From: Paraburkholderia aromaticivorans | Lineage (GTDB): Bacteria; Pseudomonadota; Gammaproteobacteria; Burkholderiales; Burkholderiaceae | DNA length: 64,000 nt | Assembly: GCF_002278075.1 (NCBI RefSeq) | Contig: NZ_CP022989.1 | Coordinates: 3,968,001 to 4,032,000, forward strand | Reading direction: 5' to 3' | Shown here: in pieces, positions 43,578 to 54,875 of the stretch | Numbering within the stretch: position 1 is the first letter of the stretch | Layout of the letters: each line of letters begins with the position of its first letter | Notes under the pieces: model-generated | What the model was told of the DNA's origin: nothing | Seen by the model: the letters and a program-made list of their open reading frames with translations, nothing else | Database searches by the model: none | Position numbers and translations under genes: made by a program

Positions 43578-44840
43578 TCAATGGCTCGGCGCCAGTTCCT
43601 CTTCGCGCTCCAGCGAGCGCGTGCGCGCGAGTTCCGGGAAGAAGCGCATCCATAGCAGGGCAACCGCGATGGTCGCTACACCACCCACCAGTACAGCGGG
43701 TTGCGCCCCCCACCATCCCGCCGTAACACCGGATTCGAATTCGCCCAATTGATTCGAGGTCCCAATGAAAAGCGAATTGACCGCGCTGACGCGCCCCAGC
43801 ATGTCGTCCGGCGTACGCAGTTGCACGAGCGACAGGCGCACCACCACGCTGATGGTGTCCGATGCGCCCAGCACCATGAGCGCGGCGAGCGACACGAGGA
43901 ATTGATGCGACAGCCCGAACACCACCGTGGCCGCGCCGAACGCGATCACGCCGCCGAACATCGCCGCGCCGGGCCGGTTGCGCAGCGGGAAATGCGCCAG
44001 CCAGATGGTGCCCGCCAGCGCGCCGATGGCCGTGCCCGAGCGCAACAGCCCGAGGCCGAGCGGCCCCGTATGCAGGATATCGCGCGCGAAGACCGGCAGC
44101 AGCGCGGTCGCGCCGCCGAACAGCACCGCGAACAGATCGAGCGACAGTGCGCCGAGAATGACCGGCTCCTTGCGAATGAAGGCAATGCCCGAGAATACCG
44201 AGTGGAGCGTGACGGGCGCGCGGTTTGCCGGCCTGGCCCGTAGCGGGATGCCCCACACGGCCGTGGCTGCGGCCGCGAATGACAGTGCGCAGGCGAGATA
44301 GGCCGCGCCGGGGCCGATGCCGTAGAGCAGACCACCCAGCGCCGGACCCGCGATCTGGGCAGTCTGATTCGCGGACGTGGCCCATGCCGTCGCTTTGGGC
44401 AACTGCCCGCGCGGCACGACGCCCGGCAACAGCGACGCCACCGCGGGCGACTCGAAGGCGCGCGCCGCGCCGACGCATGCGGCCAGCACATAGATGACCG
44501 GCGCGCTGATCCAGCCGCCGAAAGTGCCGGCAGCGAACAGCAACGCAGCGACGCTTTCGAGGCTCTGGCAGATCGCCGCGATTCGCCGGCGGTCGTAACG
44601 GTCGGCGACATGGCCGACGACGAGCGTCAGCACGAACATCGGCAGAAATTGCGCGAGCCCGACGAGGCCCAGTGCGAAGGCGCTATGCGTGAGCGCGTAG
44701 ATGTGCCAGCCCATTGCCACGGCGAGCATCTGGAACGACAGCGACGAGAGAATGCGGGTGCACCAGAAACGTTGAAATGCAGGCTGTTTCGGCAGACTAA
44801 CGGATGAGGAACCGGACGGGTCGGCGGGCTCTGGGGGCAT
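43578..44840 (-). CDS. MFS transporter (EntS/enterobactin-exporter-like)
   Basis: A major facilitator of about 420 residues with the MFS_3/EntS pattern: FQRFWCTRILSSLSFQMLAVAMGWHIYALT, VGHVADRYDRRRIAAICQSLE and ALGLVGLAQFLPMF. Proteins of this group export drugs or siderophores. The start is uncertain: the ATG at 44840 (MPPEPADPSG) is the nearest plausible start, while the frame is open back to 44945 through a Lys/Pro-rich stretch. Confidence 0.87.
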   Translation of the reverse strand: MPPEPADPSGSSSVSLPKQPAFQRFWCTRILSSLSFQMLAVAMGWHIYALTHSAFALGLVGLAQFLPMFVLTLVVGHVADRYDRRRIAAICQSLESVAALLFAAGTFGGWISAPVIYVLAACVGAARAFESPAVASLLPGVVPRGQLPKATAWATSANQTAQIAGPALGGLLYGIGPGAAYLACALSFAAAATAVWGIPLRARPANRAPVTLHSVFSGIAFIRKEPVILGALSLDLFAVLFGGATALLPVFARDILHTGPLGLGLLRSGTAIGALAGTIWLAHFPLRNRPGAAMFGGVIAFGAATVVFGLSHQFLVSLAALMVLGASDTISVVVRLSLVQLRTPDDMLGRVSAVNSLFIGTSNQLGEFESGVTAGWWGAQPAVLVGGVATIAVALLWMRFFPELARTRSLEREEELAPSH

Positions 44841-44998
44841 GGGCTTCTTGGTCTTGACTGGGCTGGCGGGAGCGGCAGCTAGTTTAGAGCAAGATGCCCG
44901 GCTTTGCTTTACGGGTCCGCGCGGCATCTCTTGCCGTGATGACACGACCGGTTACCCGCAGTGACGCGGCAGCGTTGCGGCGCCACCTTACGCCAACT

Positions 44999-46132
44999 TC
45001 AGACGAGCACCACCGGACGCGCGCGGGTGAAGCGCGACTCGACGAGCCGATACGAGAGGCCGCCGAGCGCCGCCGTCATCACGATGCCGGTCACCACGGC
45101 GACCAGATAGGCAAGCCGCACATCCGTGAAGTTGCGTTGCGCGGCCAGCACAATGGCAGGATAAAAGGGCAAGTGCCAGATATACAGGCTATAGCTTGCG
45201 CGTCCCATGGAAGCGAGCGGCTTGAATTCCAGCGCACGCACGATCGCTGAGCGCTGGGACGAATGGGTGACCTGGTAAATCATCAACGCGAGCGACACAG
45301 CCAGAAGCGTATAGCCAAACGTCTGAAGCCATGCCAGGGTCTTGAACGGCACGTCTGAAAGTGCGAGGGCAATCCAGATCCATATGAACATCGCCGCGCC
45401 GAGCACGCCCGCCGCTGATGATGCTCCTGAACGAATACGGGCGGGCACGAGGGCTAACAGGCAACCCGCCGCGATCGAGTCGATCCGGCAAAGCGTGAAT
45501 GTGTAGATGCCATTGTCGGATATGCCGGAGAAATGGCATATCACCCTGAAGGATATCGCCATCAGCAACAGCCCCACGGCCGGGCGAAAGTACGAGCGGC
45601 AACGGGCGACGAGAATCGGGAAGACAAGATAGAAATGCCATTCCACCGCCAGGGTCCAGAAATGCGCCATGGAGAAATGTTGATCGGCAAGTGCGACCCG
45701 GTCGCCCAGCAGCGATTGCAGGCTGGCCGTGAATGTCCATAGCAGATGCTCGTTTTTCAATACCTTGCTATGCGGCTCGGTCAGTAGCGCTACGAGCGTG
45801 AATATCAACAGGCTTGCGAAATAGGCCGGCAGCAACCTGACTGCCCGGCGCCGAATGAACGTCGTGTATGACGCTATTGAATCGACTGGCCGGTTCAATA
45901 GCGTCGTGGTGATCAGAAAGCCTGAGATCACGAAAAACACGTCGACGCCCATCCAGCCGGTCGAAGCAATACGCACTACGGCGGTCCATGCGCCGCCTAG
46001 TTCGGCCAGACGGCCGGAAAAATAGCTCGTGTAGTGAAACAGGACGACCAGCATCATGGAAATGGCCCGAAGTCCATCGAGGCCGGCTACGTAGCGCAAA
46101 GAGCTTGCTTCTCGGATGCTGTGTGTTTCCAT
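44999..46132 (-). CDS. Membrane acyltransferase (acyltransferase family 3)
   Basis: A 377-residue integral membrane O-acyltransferase with about ten hydrophobic segments. It has the catalytic N-terminal motif YVAGLDGLRAISMMLVVLFHYTSYF (R and H residues), GWMGVDVFFVISGFLITTTLL and RRAVRLLPAYFASLL. Such enzymes acetylate surface polysaccharides, lipid A sugars or peptidoglycan. The C-terminus is short, with no SGNH domain. The acceptor is unknown and no polysaccharide genes lie beside it. Confidence 0.9.
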   Translation of the reverse strand: METHSIREASSLRYVAGLDGLRAISMMLVVLFHYTSYFSGRLAELGGAWTAVVRIASTGWMGVDVFFVISGFLITTTLLNRPVDSIASYTTFIRRRAVRLLPAYFASLLIFTLVALLTEPHSKVLKNEHLLWTFTASLQSLLGDRVALADQHFSMAHFWTLAVEWHFYLVFPILVARCRSYFRPAVGLLLMAISFRVICHFSGISDNGIYTFTLCRIDSIAAGCLLALVPARIRSGASSAAGVLGAAMFIWIWIALALSDVPFKTLAWLQTFGYTLLAVSLALMIYQVTHSSQRSAIVRALEFKPLASMGRASYSLYIWHLPFYPAIVLAAQRNFTDVRLAYLVAVVTGIVMTAALGGLSYRLVESRFTRARPVVLV

Positions 46133-46213
46133 CCTCGCATTTTACAGATTACAGAATGCGCGGGGATTGTAATATTCGGAAACATCGGGAGGCGGTGCGG
46201 CGCACCACTGCGC

Positions 46214-49012
46214 TCAGGTCATCGACCCTGAATCCACGTTTCTCTCATCGCGACCGCGCGGCCGGGCTTTTGGCTGGTTCGCGGACGCGAAGCTCTGCAC
46301 GAACTGCTCGAAACCCTGGACCGGAAGCGGCTTGCAGAAAAGGAAGCCCTGATAGGCGTGGCATCCCGCCACGGCAAGAAAGTCTCTTTGCGCTTCCGTC
46401 TCGACCCCTTCGGCGATCACGCCGAGATTGAAGCTTCGCGCAAGCGCAACGATGGTTCTGGCAATGTCGGCGTCGTTGGGGTCTTCCAGAATGTCGCGCA
46501 CGAAGGAGCGATCGATCTTCAACTGGTCCAATGGCAAGCGTTTCAGGTAGGACAATGAGGAATATCCAATGCCGAAGTCATCGAGCGAGAACGTCACGCC
46601 TCGGGCTCGAAGCGCGCTCATTTTTTCGATGATGTCCTCGACGTTTTCAACGAGAACACTCTCGGTCAGTTCCAGCTTCAGCCTGTCCGCCCTCGCCCCT
46701 TTTCGGTGGATCACTGCCAGCACGCTCGCCACGAAGTCCGGTTCACGAAACTGCCGGGCGCTCACGTTCACCGCGATCGACAGATGCGCCATCGAGGGCT
46801 GCGTGGCCCATCGCGCGAGCTGCGCACAGGCCGACTCCAATACCGCTCGCCCAATCTCGAGGATCAGGCCGGTCTCTTCCGCAAGCGAGATGAATTCGCC
46901 CGGAGGGATCAGGCCGCATACCGGATGCTCCCAGCGCACCAGCGCCTCGGCACCTGCTATGAAGTCACCGTCCACGACCTGCGCCTGGTAGTGAAGAACG
47001 AACCGGTTCTCCTCGATGGCGTTGCGCAGCCCCACCTCGAGCTCGGCCCGTTTCAGCACGGTCGTTTGCATCGCGGGGTCGAAGAAGCACATGGCATTGC
47101 GGCCACGCTCCTTGGATTTATACATGGCCAGATCGGCCTGTTTGAACAGTTCGTCGGTGGAAGTCTGCTCTCCGTGGAAGACCGTGACGCCGATGCTCGC
47201 GGTACTGCGGAACTGAACGCCATTGAGCTGGTACGTGCGCCCGAGCACCGTGAGGATTTTCTCGCCTATCGCTTCGGTTTCCACTGTCGCGGCCGCCTGG
47301 TCCAGGCTTAAATTGCCGAGTACGACAACGAACTCGTCACCTCCCACGCGAGCGACGGTGTCTCCCTTGTTGACACTGCTGGACAGCCGGTACGCCACAT
47401 GCCGGAGAAGCAGATCGCCTTTGTCATGCCCAAGCGTATCGTTCAACGTCTTGAAGTGATCGAGGTCGATGAACATGAGCGCACCGCACACATTGTTCTC
47501 GCGGCTAGCCACCATCGACTCGCGCAGGCGGTCCAGAAGCAGTGCCCGATTGGGCAGGCGGGTCAGCGTGTCGTAGAACGCCAGTTCGCGGATCTTCTCC
47601 TCGGACTTCTTCCGCTCGGTGATGTCACGCCCGCTCGTACGAAAGCCGACAAAGTCTCCTCTCGCATTGCTGATCGGAACCCATGAGACCGATAACCAGA
47701 GCAGCGACCCATCCTTGCGCACGCAACGAAACTCCAGATCGTCGCCGCGAGAGCCCTGAAGCCCCTTCCGGAATTCCGGTGCAACGCGCGCTATGTCGTC
47801 CGGATGGATCAGCGTGCGCGCGAAGTTGGGCATGGCCATGCATTCGTCGACCGTGTAGCCCGTGTAATGATCGACGGACGGATTGATCCAGCGCGGCTTT
47901 CCGTCCGGCCCCCACCAGATCTCCAGGTTCACCGTGCAATCGGCGATCGCGCGAAATTTCTCCTCGCTTTCGCGCAGCTCGCGCGTCATCGCCGAAGCCA
48001 GCCGGATGGCGCGCTCCCGCCCCGTCACCATGAGCCAGGTCAGAAGCGCCAGCAGCAGACTCAAACCCATGCCGGCGCCGGCAATCAACGCCTCGGCGTT
48101 ACTGCCCAGCCGCGATCGGAATTCGTCGGAGGCGTTCATCGAGAGCGTCCAGTCGCGCCCGTCCACCACCAGGTACTCGTTCGCCGAGATCAGCGCGGGC
48201 GCGTGCCGGCTGCTCGCCGCCCGGCTGCCATACAGAAGCGCCGAGTCCGATGGCGCGACGCCGTCGTACACGGCCAGCGAGACGCCGGCCGGCTGTTCGC
48301 CGTAGAGGCTTGCCATCACATCGTGCATCCGGAACGACGCGTAGACCCAACCTCTAATGTGCGCCCGGCGCTGCGCGACGTTCTCCTGCGTTTCGCCGGC
48401 GGCGTAGATCGGCAGGTACATGATGAACCCCGGCCGGGGGTCCGAATCGATGTCGACCGAAAGCCGCACTCTTCCCGAAACGGCCGCCATGCCGGAGTCG
48501 CGCGCCCGCTCCATGGCGGAGCGCCGCACCGGATCGTTCCAGGCGTCGAAGCCGGGCGAACTGCGTGAGAGGCCGACATAGGGCTCGCGCTGAACGATCG
48601 GCGCATAATCCTCGCGCCGCCCCGCGGGCTCGATCGTATAGCCGGGAATACCTGCCTCGCGCATTTTCGCCACATGGCTCGCCTTGCGCGCCGCGGGCAC
48701 CCATTCGACGACGCCGACGGCGTGGACCCCGGAAAAATTCGCGTCCAGATTGAGCGCGCCGACATAGCGCCGGAACCTGTCGCGATCGATCATGCCGTTC
48801 GCGGCAAAGAGGCTCTGCACCCCTCGCAACATGAGCTCGTAGGTGGCCATGCGCTGTTCGATGCGACCGGCCGCGTCGCCCAAGGTGTAGTCGAATTGAG
48901 TGCGCAGCTCTTTGCTGGTCGCTTGCCGCTCGTGGTTCCACACCGTCCACGTCACGCAGAGCGACGCGGTTAACACGAGCAGCGGCAGCAGGACGGAGCG
49001 CAGCCGGGTCAC
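46214..49012 (-). CDS. Membrane-bound CHASE-PAS-GGDEF-EAL cyclic-di-GMP enzyme
   Basis: About 932 residues. A first membrane helix (SVLLPLLVLTASLCVTWTVW) and a periplasmic CHASE domain (about 60-290, with FSGVHAVGVVEWVPAARKASH) are followed by a second helix (GAGMGLSLLLALLTWLMVTG). Then come a PAS/PAC sensor, GGDEF at about 480-650 with intact RVGGDEF, and EAL from about 654 with EALVRW, ELTESVLVEN and DDFGIGYSS intact. Both cyclase and phosphodiesterase activities are therefore possible. The start is GTG at 49012, overlapping the TGA of the upstream binding-protein gene (GTGA). That coupling suggests the periplasmic protein is its ligand sensor. Confidence 0.9.
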   Translation of the reverse strand: MTRLRSVLLPLLVLTASLCVTWTVWNHERQATSKELRTQFDYTLGDAAGRIEQRMATYELMLRGVQSLFAANGMIDRDRFRRYVGALNLDANFSGVHAVGVVEWVPAARKASHVAKMREAGIPGYTIEPAGRREDYAPIVQREPYVGLSRSSPGFDAWNDPVRRSAMERARDSGMAAVSGRVRLSVDIDSDPRPGFIMYLPIYAAGETQENVAQRRAHIRGWVYASFRMHDVMASLYGEQPAGVSLAVYDGVAPSDSALLYGSRAASSRHAPALISANEYLVVDGRDWTLSMNASDEFRSRLGSNAEALIAGAGMGLSLLLALLTWLMVTGRERAIRLASAMTRELRESEEKFRAIADCTVNLEIWWGPDGKPRWINPSVDHYTGYTVDECMAMPNFARTLIHPDDIARVAPEFRKGLQGSRGDDLEFRCVRKDGSLLWLSVSWVPISNARGDFVGFRTSGRDITERKKSEEKIRELAFYDTLTRLPNRALLLDRLRESMVASRENNVCGALMFIDLDHFKTLNDTLGHDKGDLLLRHVAYRLSSSVNKGDTVARVGGDEFVVVLGNLSLDQAAATVETEAIGEKILTVLGRTYQLNGVQFRSTASIGVTVFHGEQTSTDELFKQADLAMYKSKERGRNAMCFFDPAMQTTVLKRAELEVGLRNAIEENRFVLHYQAQVVDGDFIAGAEALVRWEHPVCGLIPPGEFISLAEETGLILEIGRAVLESACAQLARWATQPSMAHLSIAVNVSARQFREPDFVASVLAVIHRKGARADRLKLELTESVLVENVEDIIEKMSALRARGVTFSLDDFGIGYSSLSYLKRLPLDQLKIDRSFVRDILEDPNDADIARTIVALARSFNLGVIAEGVETEAQRDFLAVAGCHAYQGFLFCKPLPVQGFEQFVQSFASANQPKARPRGRDERNVDSGSMT

Positions 49013-49803
49013 GGCGATGCCTTGAAGTTCACCATGGCATTGGCCAGTTCCGGCCTGAAATACTTCTCGAAGATGCGCAGCACCGTCCCGTCGGCACGCA
49101 TCTCGTCCACCAGTGCCCGCCACTTCTTCCGTTCGGCCTCCGGGAGCGCTTTCTTCGACATGATCAGTCCATGCGGCACGGACGGATCATTGAATTCGAT
49201 GATCGTCGTGACGTCGCGGATCTTTTTCTCTTCCAGCGCGGGATAGTCGAATGGCTCGATAATCATGCCCTGGATGTGCCGGAGAATGAGCGCCTGGTAG
49301 AGCGGCTCGAGTCCGCCCGCCTGGCTTACCCGGTTTTCCGAAGTCAATTTGTCGACCAATCGATTGGCCGAGTCGCTATAGCGAAAACTGCGGATCACAC
49401 CGAGTTGAGCGTGCCCGTCGCGCTCGAACTCCGCGACGTCATGGATACCCGCGTCTTTGCGGACGAGCAGATAATATTTGTTGCTGAAGTACCATGCGAA
49501 CGAAGCATATTGGTTGCGTTCGTCATTCGCGATTCCGGAAAGACTGAAATCGAGCGCGCCCGACTCGATCAGCTTCCAGATACGCGCCCGCGACATCAGG
49601 CTGACCTTGATCTGGCAGCCGCTACGCCGGATCAGCTCGTCGGCGAAGTCCTTGTCGATACCGCTGTCGGTATCGAGCGAATAGAGCAGGCCGTGGTCGT
49701 GCAATCCGAGCGTGAAGGGCCGGGAGCAATCCGGGGCGGCCGCCGGGACGTTGCTCACACAACATACGGCCAATAGCACACCGCCAAGCCAGTTTCGAAT
49801 CAC
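49009..49803 (-). CDS. Periplasmic solute-binding protein (SBP_bac_3 type) coupled to a c-di-GMP enzyme
   Basis: A 264-residue secreted binding protein. The signal peptide (LGGVLLAVCCVSNVPAAA) is followed by an SBP_bac_3 fold resembling amino-acid binding proteins: FTLGLHDHGLLYSLDTDSGIDKDFADELIRRSGC, then WKLIESGALDFSLSGIANDERN. No ABC permease or ATPase gene is adjacent. The next gene, overlapping by four bases, is a CHASE-GGDEF-EAL membrane protein. The arrangement parallels Vibrio cholerae NspS-MbaA, where a binding protein controls a c-di-GMP enzyme; that comparison is family knowledge and the role here is inferred. Confidence 0.85.
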   Translation of the reverse strand: MIRNWLGGVLLAVCCVSNVPAAAPDCSRPFTLGLHDHGLLYSLDTDSGIDKDFADELIRRSGCQIKVSLMSRARIWKLIESGALDFSLSGIANDERNQYASFAWYFSNKYYLLVRKDAGIHDVAEFERDGHAQLGVIRSFRYSDSANRLVDKLTSENRVSQAGGLEPLYQALILRHIQGMIIEPFDYPALEEKKIRDVTTIIEFNDPSVPHGLIMSKKALPEAERKKWRALVDEMRADGTVLRIFEKYFRPELANAMVNFKASP

Positions 49804-50137
49804 AGCGCCTCCGTAGCGGAATGTCGCATCATTTAATTCTTATCCATGCCCGCGGATTTGGCGGCAGATTCATGCCGCTTTTCCGTGGAAAATCCGGCCT
49901 AGTCGCGCATTTTAGGATGCTTTGCAGGGGCAATGCGTCGTCGATGCGCAACGAGCGTCCAAATTTTGCTTTCGCAAAACCTCTGCACGGACTATCGGCA
50001 CCGCCTTGCGATTCTTAAGGACGCCGGGCGCGAAGAAACGAAACTTCACGCGCGACAGGCGGCAGCGTTTCCTGAAACGGCAACGTTGTTGCATCATGTT
50101 CGAACGCCTGATGGACCACCTGATGAACCGCAAATGC
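49804..50137. other. Intergenic region between the binding-protein gene and tRNA-Ser
   Basis: About 330 bases holding the promoter of the SBP/GGDEF operon (minus strand). Only short unsupported frames occur. No motif beyond the terminator at 50138-50173 was recognised. Confidence 0.3.
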
Positions 50138-50173
50138 AAAAACCCCGTAAGCATTTGAACTTACGGGGTTTTT
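50138..50173. terminator. Bidirectional terminator downstream of tRNA-Ser
   Basis: A 14-base perfect stem AAAAACCCCGTAAG / CTTACGGGGTTTTT with an eight-base loop and T-runs on both strands, 13 bases after the tRNA 3' end. Confidence 0.9.
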
Positions 50174-50185
50174 AATTCGGGTTCC

Positions 50186-50276
50186 TGGCGGAGAGAGGGG
50201 GATTCGAACCCCCGATAGGCTATTAACCTATACACGCTTTCCAGGCGTGCGACTTAAACCGCTCATCCATCTCTCC
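50186..50276 (-). tRNA. tRNA-Ser (anticodon GGA)
   Basis: On the minus strand the acceptor stem GGAGAGA pairs with TCTCTCC, followed by discriminator G and an encoded CCA. The anticodon stem-loop CACGC-CTGGAAA-GCGTG gives anticodon GGA. A long variable arm (TATAGGTTAATAGCCTA) and the T-arm GGGGGTTCGAATCCCCC confirm a class II serine tRNA. Confidence 0.97.
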
Positions 50277-50289
50277 GGCGGGGAGCCGA

Positions 50290-50295
50290 ATTATA
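50290..50295 (-). promoter_or_regulatory. -10 element of the tRNA-Ser promoter
   Basis: Consensus TATAAT on the minus strand, 14 bases upstream of the tRNA 5' end, which places the transcription start a few bases before the tRNA. The -35 region is weak. Confidence 0.6.
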
Positions 50296-50337
50296 GCAAA
50301 CTTCGCGCCCTGCGCCACACCCCTCGCGCAAACCAGC

Positions 50338-52356
50338 CTACGGATGCCGGATATAGTCCACCAGCGCCCGCGTATAAGCGTCGGGTTTGCGATCGATCAG
50401 ACTCACGCCGATCGCCACCAGAAACCCCGCCGGCACGCCGAACACGCCTGAGCTGATCGGCTCGATTCCGAACCAGCGCGCGCCGGCGAAGCCCGTCATC
50501 TGCGTGAAGAACGGGTACGTGGACACAATGTAATAGATGCACACCACCAGTCCCGCCACCATGCCCGCCACCGCCCCGAGCCGCGTGGTGCGCTTCCAGA
50601 ACACGCCCAGCACCAGCACGGGAAAGAGGCTCGACGCCGCGAGCGAAAACGCGGCGCCCACCAGAAACAGAATGTTCCCCGTATTGAGCGACGCCACATA
50701 CGACGCAAAGAGCGCCACCCCCAGCAACAGGATCTTCGAGATCGTCACGCGCCGCTGGCTCGACGCGTTGGGATCCACCATGTGGTAGTACACATCGTGC
50801 GACAACGCATTGGCGATGGTGAGCAGCAAGCCGTCCGCGGTGGAGAGCGCCGCGGCCAGCGCGCCCGCCGCGATCAACCCCGACATCACATACGGCAGCC
50901 CCGCGATCTCCGGCGCGGCGAGCACGACCATGTCGGGCTGCATCTGGATCTCGCTCCAGCGCACGATGCCGTCGCCATTCGTATCGGCGAGCCTGATCAG
51001 GCTCGGCTCCACCTTGCGCCATTGCATGAGCCACTGCGGCAAGTCGGCGAAGTGATGGCCCACCAGGTTGGTCAATATCTCGTACTTGATCAGCACCGCC
51101 AGCACCGGCACCGTCAGATAGAACAGCGCGACGAAAAACAGCGTCCAGCCGACGGAGCGTCGCGCGGACGCGACCGAGGTCGTGGTGTTGAAACGCGTCA
51201 GAATATGCGGCAGGCTCGCCGTGCCGAGCGACAGGCACAGCAGCAGCGAAAGAAAATTGCGCTCATGAATGCGCCGGTCCTGTTCGGTCGCGGCGGGGAA
51301 CGGCTCATGCATCGGCACCGGGGCGGCTGCCCGTGTCAGCATTTCATCGCGTCGCTGGGTCCAGACGATCTGCGCGGCGGCGGCATCGCGCGGAAACAGC
51401 TCGAGCGCCCTTTCGCGCTCCTTGATCTCGCGCAGCGGGCCGTTATGGCGGCGCAGATCGGCGACTTCCTGCGTGAGACGCTGCTTCTCGTCGACGAACG
51501 ATTGCGGCAACGTGTCGAGCCGCATCTGCATCAGCGCGGCACGGCGGCGATAATCGTCGCGCACGGTCTGCTCGAGCGGTGCCTCGCGCACCTGCTTCTC
51601 GAGGCCTTCGACACGCTCCATCAAGCGGCCATAGCTGAATTGCGGAACCCAGCCGAGGCCGTCCTTGTGCGCGATCATCGACACGGGAATCAGAATCGCC
51701 GCGATCAGAATGATGTACTGCGCGACCTGCGTCCACGTGACGGCGCGCATGCCGCCGAGAAACGAACACACCAGAATGCCCGCGAGTCCGCAGAAAATGC
51801 CGACCGCGAAATCCACGCCGATAAAGCGCGTCGCGATCAGGCCGACGCCCTGGATCTGCGCGACCAGATAAACGAACGAGCACAAGACCGCCGCCAGAGC
51901 CGCGAGGCCGCGCACCGCATTGCTCGAAAAACGCGTGCCGAGAAAATCCGGAATCGTGTAACGCGCGAGCTTGCGCACATACGGTGCGAGCAGGAAGGCG
52001 ACGAGGCAATAGCCGCCCGTCCAGCCCATCAGATATGCGAGACCGTCATATCCGGTCGCATAGATCGAGCCGGCAAGACCGATGAACGAGGCCGCCGAAA
52101 GCCAGTCGGCGGCGGTCGCCATGCCGTTGAAGGCGGACGGCACGCGCCGCCCCGCCACATAGTATTCGACCAGATCGGACGTGCGCGACAGCAGGCCGAT
52201 CACCGCATACACCGCGATCGGCACGAACAGGAACACGTAGCCGATCCACACGCCCGGACCCGTGGTGCGCTCGATACGCCACATGACATAGATGAACAGC
52301 AGGAAGCCGAGCGTATAAAGCGCGTAGGAGCGGATCAGCCGGTTCGCGAGTTTCAT
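50338..52356 (-). CDS. Sodium:solute symporter, ActP-like (DUF4212-partnered)
   Basis: A 672-residue sodium:solute symporter (SSF) family protein with about 13 membrane segments, for example GWTGGYCLVAFLLAPYVRKLARYTIPDFLGTRF and GLIAAGALAAALSTADGLLLTIANALSHDVYYH, the usual SSF motif. A long hydrophilic, charged loop (about residues 240-350) carries heptad-like Arg/Glu-rich helices and is longer than in E. coli ActP. It starts four bases after the stop of the DUF4212 small-subunit gene. Being near acs, it probably takes up acetate or another short-chain acid. Confidence 0.88.
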   Translation of the reverse strand: MKLANRLIRSYALYTLGFLLFIYVMWRIERTTGPGVWIGYVFLFVPIAVYAVIGLLSRTSDLVEYYVAGRRVPSAFNGMATAADWLSAASFIGLAGSIYATGYDGLAYLMGWTGGYCLVAFLLAPYVRKLARYTIPDFLGTRFSSNAVRGLAALAAVLCSFVYLVAQIQGVGLIATRFIGVDFAVGIFCGLAGILVCSFLGGMRAVTWTQVAQYIILIAAILIPVSMIAHKDGLGWVPQFSYGRLMERVEGLEKQVREAPLEQTVRDDYRRRAALMQMRLDTLPQSFVDEKQRLTQEVADLRRHNGPLREIKERERALELFPRDAAAAQIVWTQRRDEMLTRAAAPVPMHEPFPAATEQDRRIHERNFLSLLLCLSLGTASLPHILTRFNTTTSVASARRSVGWTLFFVALFYLTVPVLAVLIKYEILTNLVGHHFADLPQWLMQWRKVEPSLIRLADTNGDGIVRWSEIQMQPDMVVLAAPEIAGLPYVMSGLIAAGALAAALSTADGLLLTIANALSHDVYYHMVDPNASSQRRVTISKILLLGVALFASYVASLNTGNILFLVGAAFSLAASSLFPVLVLGVFWKRTTRLGAVAGMVAGLVVCIYYIVSTYPFFTQMTGFAGARWFGIEPISSGVFGVPAGFLVAIGVSLIDRKPDAYTRALVDYIRHP

Positions 52357-52360
52357 CGGC

Positions 52361-52723
52361 TCAGTTTCCGCGCGTGGTGGGTGCGTCGGCGCCGGCGTCC
52401 GCCACGAAGGCGCGTTGCAGCCGCCGGTCGGCACGCTGCATCAGCACGATATACACGACGATGAGCGCCAGGTAGAGCAGGATCGCACCCTGCGCGCCGA
52501 AGTAGAACGGCAACCGGAAACCGCCGATCCGCACCTGCGCCAGAGCCGGCGCCATCAGCGGCAAGACGAACGACACGATGAAGCCCACGGTCATCAACGC
52601 CGCAATCAATGCGAGGTTGAAGCGCCAGTACGTCTGGTGCGCGCGCGCCATCGCCGCCGAGACCAGAGGCGGTTCGGGCGGAGGATTGAGCGTAGCGTGA
52701 GAGGAATGGTGCGGCGCGGCCAT
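52361..52723 (-). CDS. DUF4212 small subunit of the sodium/solute symporter
   Basis: A 120-residue membrane protein with two hydrophobic helices (FNLALIAALMTVGFIVSFVLPLMAPALA and FYFGAQGAILLYLALIVVYIVLMQRADR) and the family motif HQTYWRFNLALI. This family almost always accompanies a large SSF symporter, as here. I use the ATG at 52723; the frame extends to a TTG at 52738. Confidence 0.88.
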   Translation of the reverse strand: MAAPHHSSHATLNPPPEPPLVSAAMARAHQTYWRFNLALIAALMTVGFIVSFVLPLMAPALAQVRIGGFRLPFYFGAQGAILLYLALIVVYIVLMQRADRRLQRAFVADAGADAPTTRGN

Positions 52724-52736
52724 GCGCCTATGTATC

Positions 52737-52781
52737 AAAAAGCCACCGGGCAGGCAATCGGGATTGTCCGCGCGGTGGCTT
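52737..52781 (-). terminator. Terminator or attenuator between acs and the symporter genes
   Basis: Stem AAGCCACCG (52740-52748) with CGGTGGCTT (52773-52781); the minus strand continues with a run of five T. Its loop carries a second small hairpin (CAAT-CGGG-ATTG). It ends only 14 bases before the DUF4212 start codon. Confidence 0.65.
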
Positions 52782-52892
52782 CAAAGAGCTGACTCAGTGA
52801 CCGAAGACTGCTTTGGATCAAGCGCGCATCTCCGACACGCCCTTGTCGTTTACGCCCGTCGACATGGGCAAACTACATGGGCAAACCCGGGC

Positions 52893-54875
<1,983 letters not shown>

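Noticed and set aside
50782..52464. Plus-strand frame of 560 codons opposite the sodium:solute symporter gene
   Set aside because: Antisense to a strongly supported membrane-protein gene; Arg/His/Asp-rich shadow translation.
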